Positions 1 to 6,813 of a stretch of 64,000 nt of DNA are shown here, piece after piece; the stretch's first letter is position 1, and every line of letters begins with the position of its first letter. The stretch comes from Halomonas sp. HL-93. Its GTDB lineage: Bacteria > Pseudomonadota > Gammaproteobacteria > Pseudomonadales > Halomonadaceae. Where the stretch lies: contig NZ_LT593974.1 of the NCBI RefSeq assembly GCF_900086985.1, positions 930,001 to 994,000 on the forward strand. Reading direction: 5' to 3'. Both the position numbers and the translations under genes were made by a program. A model generated the notes under the pieces. It saw only the letters and a program-made list of their open reading frames with translations, searched no databases and had not been told where the DNA came from.

Positions 1-540
1 CGGACAAAACATTTCATGATGCGCGCCCACAATCTCCGCTTCACGGTACCCCATGGCCGCCTCAAAGTTAGCGTTCGCCCGGCGTATAACGCCTTCAGGG
101 GAAAATTCGATAACCGCCATAGAGCTGTTAAGTGCCTGAAGTACAGCGTCTTTATGCGCGGCTTGTTGGTGTTTGGCGGTGATGTCATTGGCTACTTTGA
201 ACACGCCGATCACACGACCTCGGCGGTTATGAATGGGAAAGTAAGTGGCTTCCAACCAGATTTCCTCGCCCTGGGAATTGATTCGCTTGAACGTCCCTTG
301 ACGGCTTTCTCCCTCGCCCAGCGCCTGCCAAAAAGCGCTGTACGCCCTGGTATTGGCGTCTTCTTCAGCGCAAAACATGCGATGGTGCTGGCCTTTGATG
401 TCATCAAATGTGTAGCCCACCGCCGCCAAGAAACGCTCGCTAGCGTCGGTAATCGTGCCGTTAGGGGTAAAAGCAATGCAGGCAGTGTGGTGCATCAAGG
501 CACGTCGATGAGCGTTATTACTGTTATTGAATATCATCAT
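1..540 (-). CDS. PAS-PAS sensor protein, probable chemotaxis transducer (5' part only)
   Basis: The frame is open from an ATG pair at 540/537 to the window edge, giving 180 N-terminal residues; the rest lies outside. The first PAS domain covers about residues 17-130 and ends in the PAC-like VIGVFKVANDITAKHQQ. A second PAS begins near residue 133. Both carry the G-x-HH-x-MFC motif (GQHHRMFC, GAHHEMFC) seen in BdlA-type chemotaxis transducers with paired PAS domains. There is no signal peptide or membrane segment, so it is probably cytoplasmic. By family, PAS pairs of this kind bind heme or flavin and sense oxygen or redox, with a methyl-accepting domain behind them, but that domain is not visible here. 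A diguanylate cyclase output remains possible. Unusual inverted repeats at 592-661 lie just upstream. Confidence 0.8.
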   Translation of the reverse strand, partial: MMIFNNSNNAHRRALMHHTACIAFTPNGTITDASERFLAAVGYTFDDIKGQHHRMFCAEEDANTRAYSAFWQALGEGESRQGTFKRINSQGEEIWLEATYFPIHNRRGRVIGVFKVANDITAKHQQAAHKDAVLQALNSSMAVIEFSPEGVIRRANANFEAAMGYREAEIVGAHHEMFCP

Positions 541-591
541 TGTCAATCCCGGTATGTGCTGATTCGCCTGGAGGAAGTGGGCGTTATAAGT

Positions 592-624
592 TTATTTCTT
601 GTATAAATCCTATACAAGAAATAA
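592..624. repeat. Perfect 14-bp inverted repeat, possible operator
   Basis: The arms TTATTTCTTGTATA (592-605) and TATACAAGAAATAA (611-624) are perfect reverse complements separated by 5 nt (AATCC). The repeat lies 52-84 nt upstream of the PAS sensor start and downstream of the DUF3047 gene. No T-run follows on either strand, so a regulator-binding site fits better than a terminator. This is an inference. Confidence 0.6.
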
Positions 625-661
625 TCAACAGATATTTTTTGTATGCTTATTTTCTGTTGAT
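624..661. repeat. Second inverted repeat abutting the first
   Basis: The arms ATCAACAGA (624-632) and TCTGTTGAT (653-661) are perfect reverse complements around a 20-nt AT-rich interior containing another TTGTAT (639-644). The repeat shares its first base with the end of the 592-624 repeat, so the two form one compound AT-rich regulatory-looking element. Confidence 0.5.
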
Positions 662-735
662 GCGACCAATAGCGCATACCTGCCAATATGCAGACGTTAC
701 GAAAGCGAGATTGGGGGAGACTCAATAGACAGTTT

Positions 736-1392
736 CTAGGGGCAGTGGGGTGTTTTGTTATCTGCTGAGAACCCCATCTGGCTGAACCAGGCTGTGGCGT
801 TGCTGCCTGAGTTGTCGCCGTCGCTCATCAAGGCGACGCCGTCGATGGTTGTCACCGACGCATCAAACAGGGCGGCAAAATCGGCACGGACATCGCGTAC
901 CTCGGCGACCCATTCGCCCACCTTCGAGGTCCCGCCTTGCAGGGCCATCAGTTCGGCGCGGTCGGTAAATGCATTGGTCCAGGTGCTGCCTGCGTCCTGC
1001 GTCGATGACCAGACATAGTTGACGGATTGAACTTGCCAAGGCAACAGGCCTGTCTTGCGCGCCACATAGACGCGAGCAGGGTAGTCGTCGCCCGCCTTGG
1101 TGGTCTCGTTGAGCCCTTGATAGGTGGTGTCAACCTGCCAGCACCAATGCAGGTAGGGTGTTTCATCGAGGTTGATTTCGCGCTCCAGATAGCGGGCAGA
1201 TGCCTGGCCCTGCGACTGGGCTTCAAGCACCTCGGTGCCGTCTTTCTCGACAATCCTGTAGCGCGTCTCACCGTCAAAGCTGCGGGTGGGCCAGGACATG
1301 ATTTGATTGGGTGTTAACGAGATATCCGCCATTGCCAAACTGCTGAAGATCAGTGAGCCAACGATAACCACAGCGCCTTTAAGTGGACGCAT
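736..1392 (-). CDS. Secreted DUF3047 protein
   Basis: This encodes 218 residues. The start at 1392 is preferred over the in-frame ATG at 1410 because AGGAG lies 7 nt upstream of it. Residues 1-22 form a signal peptide (basic start, hydrophobic GAVVIVGSLIFSS, likely cleavage after SLAMA), so the product is probably periplasmic. The body resembles the DUF3047 family, including the LHWCWQVD segment and a VNYVWSS stretch. DUF3047 has no established activity; family members are often predicted beta-sandwich envelope proteins. The gene is last in an operon with an ECF sigma factor (1614-2186) and a zinc-finger anti-sigma protein (1403-1603). It is therefore the likely effector of that regulatory pair. 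Confidence 0.8.
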   Translation of the reverse strand: MRPLKGAVVIVGSLIFSSLAMADISLTPNQIMSWPTRSFDGETRYRIVEKDGTEVLEAQSQGQASARYLEREINLDETPYLHWCWQVDTTYQGLNETTKAGDDYPARVYVARKTGLLPWQVQSVNYVWSSTQDAGSTWTNAFTDRAELMALQGGTSKVGEWVAEVRDVRADFAALFDASVTTIDGVALMSDGDNSGSNATAWFSQMGFSADNKTPHCP

Positions 1393-1402
1393 AGCGTGAC
1401 TC

Positions 1403-1603
1403 CTAGTCATCGGTTGTCGGTGGCGTTTTCAACGCAGCAGGATGGTGTTCACCAATGGTGTGCAGCAGATCGAACTGACGCGCGCAAGCCCGGCAGGGAC
1501 CACACATGGAAAGATGAAAACGTAGCGCTGTTCTTTCCCGAAAGGTGAGCGCTCTGTCTTGCTTTAGTGACATCAAGCGTGTGGCTTCACGGCACATCAT
1601 CAT
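1403..1603 (-). CDS. Small zinc-finger anti-sigma factor (zf-HC2/ZAS type)
   Basis: This is a 66-residue soluble protein with the anti-sigma zinc motif H30-x3-C34-x2-C37 and an additional Cys at position 4 (MCREATRLM). GAGGAG lies just upstream of the ATG run. There is no membrane segment, unlike RsiW/RseA-type proteins, so it probably acts in the cytoplasm as a ZAS-domain sensor that holds the sigma factor encoded immediately upstream. Loss of zinc or thiol oxidation is the usual release trigger in ZAS proteins, but this is inferred here. The gene sits 10 nt after the ECF sigma gene, and its end lies 11 nt upstream of the DUF3047 start, with the ribosome site of that gene spanning the stop codon. 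This predicts translational coupling. Confidence 0.8.
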   Translation of the reverse strand: MMMCREATRLMSLKQDRALTFRERTALRFHLSMCGPCRACARQFDLLHTIGEHHPAALKTPPTTDD

Positions 1604-1613
1604 GGCAGACTCC

Positions 1614-2186
1614 TCAACGGCTTAACCAGTCACGTCCCAGACACTCCCGCAAGCGTAACCGTGCACGGTGTAAGATAACCCAACAATTTGTTTCCGTAAT
1701 GCCGATTTCCTTACAGATGTCATCAGTCGAAAGCCCCATTAATTCACGCAATGCAAATACCCGCGCGATGGTATCCGGTAAGGCGAGTAAACAGGCATCA
1801 AATACCTGCCAGAAGCGTTCATTTTCTAATACATGTTCTGGCTCACCCCAGGCGCTAGGCCGAGCGGCGGGCTGCCAATGGCCATTGTGCTGAAATAATC
1901 GATCAAGCGTGTCGTCGTCCATATCCTGATCGATAGGATGCCAAGTTCCCTGGCGACGCTGCTGACGAAGTTGATCAAGAAGCTTGAATTTTAAAATGCC
2001 AAACACCCAGGTTTCGAATTCAGAGCGACCCTCAAAAGAGGCGCGCTTTTCAAACGCTGTCAGCATGGCGTCTTGAACGATGTCTTCCGCAAGAGAAGCG
2101 TCGCGCAGTTGCAAACGCGCAAAGGCAACGAGTCGGGGGCGTAGTGCCGTGAAGTGCGTGGCCGCTTGATCAGCAGTGAAAGACAC
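1614..2186 (-). CDS. ECF-type RNA polymerase sigma factor
   Basis: This 190-residue protein has the two-domain ECF layout. Sigma region 2 covers about residues 10-85, with the AEDIVQDAMLTAFEKR helix and the ETWVFGILKFKLLD -10 recognition segment. Region 4 covers about residues 130-185, with LRELMGLSTDDICKEIGI followed by the recognition helix in VILHRARLRL. The start is a GTG with AAGGG about 7 nt upstream; an ATG one base out of frame is not used. It is first in a three-gene operon with a ZAS anti-sigma protein and a DUF3047 protein, the usual arrangement where sigma, its inhibitor and its target are co-transcribed and autoregulated. The signal is not identifiable from sequence. Confidence 0.88.
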   Translation of the reverse strand: MSFTADQAATHFTALRPRLVAFARLQLRDASLAEDIVQDAMLTAFEKRASFEGRSEFETWVFGILKFKLLDQLRQQRRQGTWHPIDQDMDDDTLDRLFQHNGHWQPAARPSAWGEPEHVLENERFWQVFDACLLALPDTIARVFALRELMGLSTDDICKEIGITETNCWVILHRARLRLRECLGRDWLSR

Positions 2187-2209
2187 ATTCTTCCCTTACG
2201 TTTTGCGAT

Positions 2210-2232
2210 CTCCCCAAGTGGGGCCTGGGGAG
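2210..2232. other. GC-rich hairpin upstream of the ECF sigma operon
   Basis: CTCCCCA (2210-2216) and TGGGGAG (2226-2232) pair around 9 nt; an alternative CCCC-AAGT-GGGG fold uses the inner bases. It sits in the leader of the sigma gene, just after the truncated carboxymuconolactone-decarboxylase frame. No T-run follows on the minus strand, so a terminator role is doubtful. Confidence 0.35.
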
Positions 2233-2241
2233 ACCGGTTGG

Positions 2242-2442
2242 TTAAACGGACGCTTCCCACGGGCTTAGGCGGGTTTTGGCATAAATGCTATCCAGTGTCA
2301 GATAGGCTTCGAGTAGGATGGGTGGCTCCGCCATTATGGCAAATATATTGGGTAGAAAACCCATCTTCTTTTCTGCTGCTTGAAGTTTTTCCTGTGCGGC
2401 TTTCGGCGCGCTATTGACGGTATGTAACTGAAAATCGGTCAT
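2242..2442 (-). pseudogene. Truncated carboxymuconolactone decarboxylase / AhpD-like remnant
   Basis: The 66-residue frame begins at an ATG preceded by AAGGA. It matches the N-terminal helix region of CMD-family proteins: MTDFQLHTVNSAPKAAQ, then FLPNIFAIMAEPPILLEAY and KTRLSP. In intact relatives the next segment carries the Cys-x2-Cys active site; here the frame diverges after SP into WEASV and a stop. Neither other frame of the following 40 nt restores the missing domain, so this looks like a deletion or replacement rather than a simple frameshift. The divergent TetR gene at 2687 is the kind of regulator that normally accompanies such genes. The catalytic cysteines are absent, so no enzyme activity is expected. 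Confidence 0.65.
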
Positions 2443-2686
2443 TCCAACTTCCTTCGGGTTGAGCAAAGTGTGATACGCCTTTGGCTGCATTGCGACTCAA
2501 TAATTATGGAACAAACAGTTCAAAAGTAACACTATCGATTTTCCAACGCCGGTACCAACAAGCTGGAGTGGCTTTTAGTCGACTGATGGCATCTGCTCCA
2601 CAATGCCCCTCGCAGCATGTTAAATTATCCACATATAGTGATTCCCCCCATCCGCGGGTGGGATATATGGCCCAAGAGTGGTGTAA

Positions 2687-3271
2687 ATGACCATCGGCAG
2701 ACCCTTACAGCATCAGCCAGAGGTAGCGCTAAAGGCCGCCATTCAAACGTTTTGGCGCTCTGGCTACTATCACACCTCAATGCGGGATTTGCTTGACGCC
2801 ATGGCGTTGTCCCGCAGCAGTTTGTATCAAGCGTTCGGTAATAAAGAGGCGCTATTTTTGCTGGCGCTTAAAAATTATCGTGAAGAACTGCTGGCGAACC
2901 TGACCGAACAGTTGAATGCCTCGCCAGATGCGTGGTCATTTGTTGAACAGCTGTTGACGTCAGCCGCCGATACTCAGAGCGAACAGGCATCGCTTGGCTG
3001 TTTGTTATTCAATTCCGCCACCGAGCTTGGCGGTGAGGATTCACTGCCCGCGCAAACCGCTCGCGATAGCGTGGCGAGCATTACGGCTTTCTTTCATGAC
3101 GTGATCAAGCGTGCTCAGCGTGAGGGTAGTATTGCTGAGGCGCGCGATCCGCAAAGCGCTGCACAGTTTTTGACATTGTCCATGTCGGGGTTGCGACTCT
3201 TAATGAAGAGCGGGGCCTCAACACAACAAGCGCAAGACACCGTCGACTATATCCTGCGGGGGTTACGCTAG
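2687..3271 (+). CDS. TetR/AcrR-family transcriptional regulator
   Basis: This 194-residue protein has an N-terminal helix-turn-helix (residues about 10-55: ALKAAIQTFWRSGYYHTSMR, then LSRSSLYQAFGNKEALF) typical of TetR repressors. The all-helical ligand domain behind it contains CLLFNSATELGG, common in NemR/AcuR-like regulators of electrophile or aldehyde detoxification. It is transcribed divergently from the broken CMD-like gene, 244 nt away start to start, which is its most likely former target. It may now regulate the ZIP transporter gene 54 nt downstream, but nothing in the sequence shows this. The ligand is unknown. Confidence 0.85.
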   Translation: MTIGRPLQHQPEVALKAAIQTFWRSGYYHTSMRDLLDAMALSRSSLYQAFGNKEALFLLALKNYREELLANLTEQLNASPDAWSFVEQLLTSAADTQSEQASLGCLLFNSATELGGEDSLPAQTARDSVASITAFFHDVIKRAQREGSIAEARDPQSAAQFLTLSMSGLRLLMKSGASTQQAQDTVDYILRGLR

Positions 3272-3324
3272 CGTTGACCCTGCAAGCGTATGACGTCTTT
3301 TCTGATACAAGGCCATCTTGACGC

Positions 3325-4104
3325 ATGGAAAATACATTTTTATTAGGCTTCTTGGGTAGCCTGATTGCGGGGTCATTGACCGCTGTTGGCGCGCTGCCGG
3401 TACTGCTGGGTAAAACCCCAGACCGTGGATTTCGTGACCTTTCGCTGGGCTTCGCCGCCGGTGTGATGTTGGCGGCGTCGTTTTTCTCGCTGATTATTCC
3501 AGCGCTTGATGCGGCTGAAATTTATTACGCGGGTGGCCCCGTCCCCGCGGCGATTGTCTGTGTGGCCATTTTGCTGGGCATGGGGGCGATTGCGTTGCTG
3601 AATGAATGCTTGCCCCATGAGCATTTTCAGCAGGGAAGAGAAGGGCCCGAAGCCGCAGCATTGCGGCGCGTATGGCTGTTCGTGTTTGCCATCGCCATTC
3701 ATAACCTGCCGGAGGGCATGGCGGTGGGCGTCGGTTTTGGCGCGAACGGCCTGGAAGGTGGCATGCCCCTGGCGATAGGCATTGGCCTGCAAAATATGCC
3801 GGAAGGGTTGGCCGTTGCTATTGCGCTAATGGGAGAGGGCTATTCCCGGGCGCGTTCGTGGTCGATTGCGGCACTTACCGGATTAATCGAGCCGATTGGG
3901 GGACTTTTCGGCGCTAGTATTATTTCCGTCTCGCAGGTGCTGTTGCCGTGGGGGATGGCCTTTGCCGCAGGTGCCATGCTGTACGTCATTAGCCATGAAA
4001 TCATCCCTGAAACCCACCGCAGTGGGCATCAGAAGAAGGCAACGTTTGGCCTGGCGATTGGCCTGGTGATCATGCTGTTTCTCGATGTATGGCTGGGGGC
4101 CTAA
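3325..4104 (+). CDS. ZIP-family metal ion transporter
   Basis: This 259-residue, roughly eight-helix inner-membrane protein carries the two ZIP signature helices HNLPEGMAVGVGFG (near residue 127) and NMPEGLAVAIALMGEG (near residue 155), whose His, Asn and Glu residues form the binuclear metal site. Length and motifs fit the GufA/ZupT subgroup, which imports Zn2+ and sometimes Fe2+, Mn2+ or Co2+ into the cytoplasm. The His-bearing loop is short (LPHEHFQQGREGPE). The neighbours are a MerR-type metal sensor and a Zn/Cd/Pb-exporting ATPase on the far side, so import and export of soft divalent metals sit together. It ends 15 nt from the convergent merR gene. ZupT itself is possible, but the symbol cannot be assigned with certainty. 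Confidence 0.85.
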   Translation: MENTFLLGFLGSLIAGSLTAVGALPVLLGKTPDRGFRDLSLGFAAGVMLAASFFSLIIPALDAAEIYYAGGPVPAAIVCVAILLGMGAIALLNECLPHEHFQQGREGPEAAALRRVWLFVFAIAIHNLPEGMAVGVGFGANGLEGGMPLAIGIGLQNMPEGLAVAIALMGEGYSRARSWSIAALTGLIEPIGGLFGASIISVSQVLLPWGMAFAAGAMLYVISHEIIPETHRSGHQKKATFGLAIGLVIMLFLDVWLGA

Positions 4105-4119
4105 CAGCGTTATCTGCCG

Positions 4120-4584
4120 CTAACGCAGTGCTTCGGCGCCGCCGTGGGCGGTCTCATGGGCGCATAGCCGGTGGTCGCTCAATACTTCAATAATCCGACA
4201 CTGTGCGACGCTATCGCCGTCGCACTGCGCAACCGTGCGTTGCAGCTCGTCGCGCAGTGCCGTCAGCCGCTGAATGCGCGACTCCACTTCCGCAAGATGC
4301 CGCCGTGCCAGGCTATCCACCTGGTGGCATGGCCGTGTGGGGTGATCGGCCATATCGAGTAGTTCGCGCACGGCGTCCACCGAAAAGCCGAAATCCCGTG
4401 CATGGCGAATAAACATCAGACGCTGCACCGTTGTCTCGCTATAACGCCGTTGGTTGCCTTCATTGCGCAAGGCGTCGGGTAGCAATCCAATTTGCTCGTA
4501 ATAGCGCACGGTTTCAGGTTTGCAGTGAGTCCGGCTGGCGAGTTCACCGATGCCAATCGTGTCGGTCTTGGGCGTGCGGGTCAT
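4120..4584 (-). CDS. MerR-family heavy-metal sensor (CadR/PbrR-like)
   Basis: This 154-residue protein has the winged helix-turn-helix IGELASRTHCKPETVRYYEQIGLLP at residues 11-36 and the usual dimerisation helix. Metal-ligand positions fit the Cd/Pb subgroup: Cys86 (equivalent to Cys77-79 of CadR/PbrR/ZntR), Cys121 and Cys129, plus a Cys141/His143/His147 tail. There is no Cys-Cys pair as in ZntR. By family it represses, and after metal binding activates, the divergent zntA-like promoter by untwisting its long spacer. That operator (4588-4618) lies immediately upstream of this gene's ATG, so it probably also controls its own synthesis. No clear ribosome site precedes the ATG, and a start closer to IGELA cannot be excluded. 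Confidence 0.87.
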   Translation of the reverse strand: MTRTPKTDTIGIGELASRTHCKPETVRYYEQIGLLPDALRNEGNQRRYSETTVQRLMFIRHARDFGFSVDAVRELLDMADHPTRPCHQVDSLARRHLAEVESRIQRLTALRDELQRTVAQCDGDSVAQCRIIEVLSDHRLCAHETAHGGAEALR

Positions 4585-4587
4585 GGC

Positions 4588-4618
4588 TTGAACCTCTAGT
4601 GACTACAGGTATTACGCT
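4588..4618 (+). promoter_or_regulatory. MerR-type promoter/operator for the P-type ATPase
   Basis: The -35 TTGAAC (4588-4593) and -10 TACGCT (4613-4618) are separated by 19 nt, the overlong spacer that defines MerR-activated promoters. The dyad ACCTCTAG-TGA-CTACAGGT (4592-4610, one mismatch) fills the spacer. This predicts transcription of the ATPase gene starting near 4625, activated by the divergently encoded MerR protein. Confidence 0.85.
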
Positions 4619-4652
4619 AGACACACGATAGCCGACCGGGAAGGATGATGCC

Positions 4653-6791
4653 ATGACCACTCGCCAGCAAGACACCCGCGACACCGCCCGTCTCAACGTT
4701 CAGGGAATGGACTGTGGCGGCTGCGAGCGCAAGGTGGAATCTGCACTTGAAGGGCTGTCCCAGGTCGAGCAGGTCAGCGCCTCGAGCATGAGCGGCACGG
4801 TAAGTGTGACCGGTTATGTCGGTCAAGCGCTGGACCACGACGCCCTGTCGCGAACGCTTGCAAAAATCGGCTACCCCGTGGTGGACGCCTCGCCCACGGC
4901 GTCCTCGACGCCGCCCTGGTGGGGCTCGGCAAAAGGGCGGCTGGTATTGGTCAGCGGCGCTTTGCTGGTGATTGCGTGGCTGTTGGCCTGGCGCTTGCCA
5001 GAAGTAGGGGCCTGGCCATTCATATTGGCCACGCTGGTCGGGTGGGTGCCGATCGGGCAGGCCGCCTGGCGCGCGCTGCGCATGGGCAATCCGCTGACCA
5101 TTGAAATGCTGATGACCATTGCGGCGCTGGGAGCATTAGCCATTGGGGCCGCAGCAGAGGCCGCGGTGGTGGTGTTTTTGTTTGCCGTCGGTGAGCTGCT
5201 TGAAGGCGTAGCCGCCGGGCAGGCGCGTCGGCGCATTGCGGCCCTTGCCAACCTCGCCCCCTCAACGGCTCGCTTACTTGAGGGCGACGCCATCCGCGAC
5301 GTACCGGCGGATGCGTTAACGCCTGGTCAGCGGGTACTGGTGCGACCGGGGGATCGCGTGCCCTGCGACGGGCGAATTGTAACGGGGGCGTCGCACCTCG
5401 ACGAATCGCCCATCAACGGCGAGTCTGTTCCCCGGCAACGGGCAGTCGGCGAGGATATCTGGGCGGGCACGGTCAACCTCGACGCGGCGTTAGAGGTAGA
5501 GGTAACCCGTGGCGCCGCCGACAATACCATTGCCCGGATTATTCATCTGGTAGAAGAGGCGCAGGCCGCAAAAGCGCCCGTGGCCCGCTTTATCGACCGG
5601 TTTGCCCGTTGGTACATGCCGTTGGTGGTGGGGGTGGCGTTGCTTGTGGCAGTGGTGCCGCCCTGGCTGACCGGGCTTGCCTGGTCCGAGTCGGTCTATC
5701 GGGCATTGGCGCTTTTGTTAATCGCCTGCCCGTGCGCGCTGGTGATCTCGACGCCGGCGGCCATTGCTGCGGGGCTTTCAACCGCAGCACGACGTGGGTT
5801 GTTGATCAAAGGCGGCGCCGTACTTGAACAGCTGGGTAAGCTCCAGCGCGTGGCCGTGGATAAAACCGGCACCCTGACGGCAGGCGCGCCCAGCGTGACC
5901 GACGTGGAAGGCTGGGACGAGCCGAGTGAGCAAGAAATTGTACGATTGGCCGCCGCGCTGGAGCAGGACTCCAATCACCCGGTGGCGAAGGCCATTGTGC
6001 AGCATGCCCAAAAGCTGGGCCTGTCGCTGGGCAGGGCGTCTGAAAGCCAAGCCCAGGCCGGGCAGGGTGTCAGCGGTCAGTTTGAAGGTCGCGAGTTAAC
6101 CCTGGTGAGCCCGCGCCACTGGCGAGGCACTCAATCCCAGCAGGCATGCATTGCTGCGCTTGAGGCACAGGGCAAAACGGTGGTTCTGCTGCTGGATGGC
6201 GAGTGTGCTTTGGGCGTTGTGGCGTTGCGCGACGAGCCTCGTGAGGATACGCCCGCGGCGATTGCAGCACTTAACCGCTTGGGGGTTAGCGTGGTGATGC
6301 TCAGTGGTGATAACGCGCGTACGGTGGCAGCGATGGGTGAGCAGCTTGGTATTGACGCCGAGGGCGAACTGATGCCCGAGGACAAAGCCCAGCGCGTACG
6401 CGACTGGCAGGCGCAAGGGCTTGGCCCAGTGGGTAAAGTCGGTGACGGCATCAATGATGCTCCCGCCTTGGCCGCAGCGGATGTGGGGATTGCCATGGGC
6501 GGCGGTACTGACGTGGCCCTGGAAACCGCGGATGCAGCATTGCTGAAAAATCGCGTGATGGGGGTTGCCGAACTAATAGCGCTGTCGCGGGCGACGTTGC
6601 GTAACGTCAAGACTAACGTAGCGCTAGCGCTGGGCTTCAAGGCGTTGTTTCTGGTGTCGACCGTGCTGGGCATCACCGGCATGTGGGTCGCGGTGATGGC
6701 CGATACCGGTGCTACCGTGCTGGTGACGCTTAACGCGATGCGTCTGTTGGGCTATCGATTCCGCTCACCGGTCCTCGGTAACGGCCGGTGA
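4653..6791 (+). CDS. zntA: P1B-type Zn2+/Cd2+/Pb2+-exporting ATPase
   Basis: This 712-residue inner-membrane pump starts with a heavy-metal-associated domain whose metal site is GMDCGGC (Cys21, Cys24). Eight membrane helices follow, with the ion-binding CPC at 359-361 (ACPCALVIS), preceded by the actuator motif and followed by the phosphorylation site DKTGTLT (Asp403), the SNHP nucleotide motif (DSNHPVAKA) and GDGINDAPAL. The CPC plus the Lys and Asp of the last helices (NVALALGFKALF, MADTGATVLV) are typical of the Zn/Cd/Pb group rather than the copper group. AAGGA sits upstream of the ATG. The gene is driven by the MerR-type promoter at 4588-4618 and is the likely main target of the divergent sensor. 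An inverted repeat overlaps its stop codon. Confidence 0.92.
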   Translation: MTTRQQDTRDTARLNVQGMDCGGCERKVESALEGLSQVEQVSASSMSGTVSVTGYVGQALDHDALSRTLAKIGYPVVDASPTASSTPPWWGSAKGRLVLVSGALLVIAWLLAWRLPEVGAWPFILATLVGWVPIGQAAWRALRMGNPLTIEMLMTIAALGALAIGAAAEAAVVVFLFAVGELLEGVAAGQARRRIAALANLAPSTARLLEGDAIRDVPADALTPGQRVLVRPGDRVPCDGRIVTGASHLDESPINGESVPRQRAVGEDIWAGTVNLDAALEVEVTRGAADNTIARIIHLVEEAQAAKAPVARFIDRFARWYMPLVVGVALLVAVVPPWLTGLAWSESVYRALALLLIACPCALVISTPAAIAAGLSTAARRGLLIKGGAVLEQLGKLQRVAVDKTGTLTAGAPSVTDVEGWDEPSEQEIVRLAAALEQDSNHPVAKAIVQHAQKLGLSLGRASESQAQAGQGVSGQFEGRELTLVSPRHWRGTQSQQACIAALEAQGKTVVLLLDGECALGVVALRDEPREDTPAAIAALNRLGVSVVMLSGDNARTVAAMGEQLGIDAEGELMPEDKAQRVRDWQAQGLGPVGKVGDGINDAPALAAADVGIAMGGGTDVALETADAALLKNRVMGVAELIALSRATLRNVKTNVALALGFKALFLVSTVLGITGMWVAVMADTGATVLVTLNAMRLLGYRFRSPVLGNGR

Positions 6792-6813
6792 GCGGAAGCT
6801 GACTTACCGGCCG
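6759..6813. other. Mutually exclusive hairpins at the zntA/isocitrate dehydrogenase junction
   Basis: TTCCGCTCACCGG (6759-6771) pairs perfectly with CCGGTGAGCGGAA (6785-6797) across the ATPase stop codon. Part of the right arm, CGGCCGGT (6782-6789), can instead pair with ACCGGCCG (6806-6813) inside the end of the convergent gene. There is no T-run on either strand. It may act as a bidirectional transcription stop or mRNA-end stabiliser for the convergent pair. Confidence 0.5.

Noticed and set aside
210..476. 88-codon open frame on the minus strand
   Set aside because: It lies in another frame inside the PAS sensor coding region, which has clear PAS motifs and is open over the full 180 codons.
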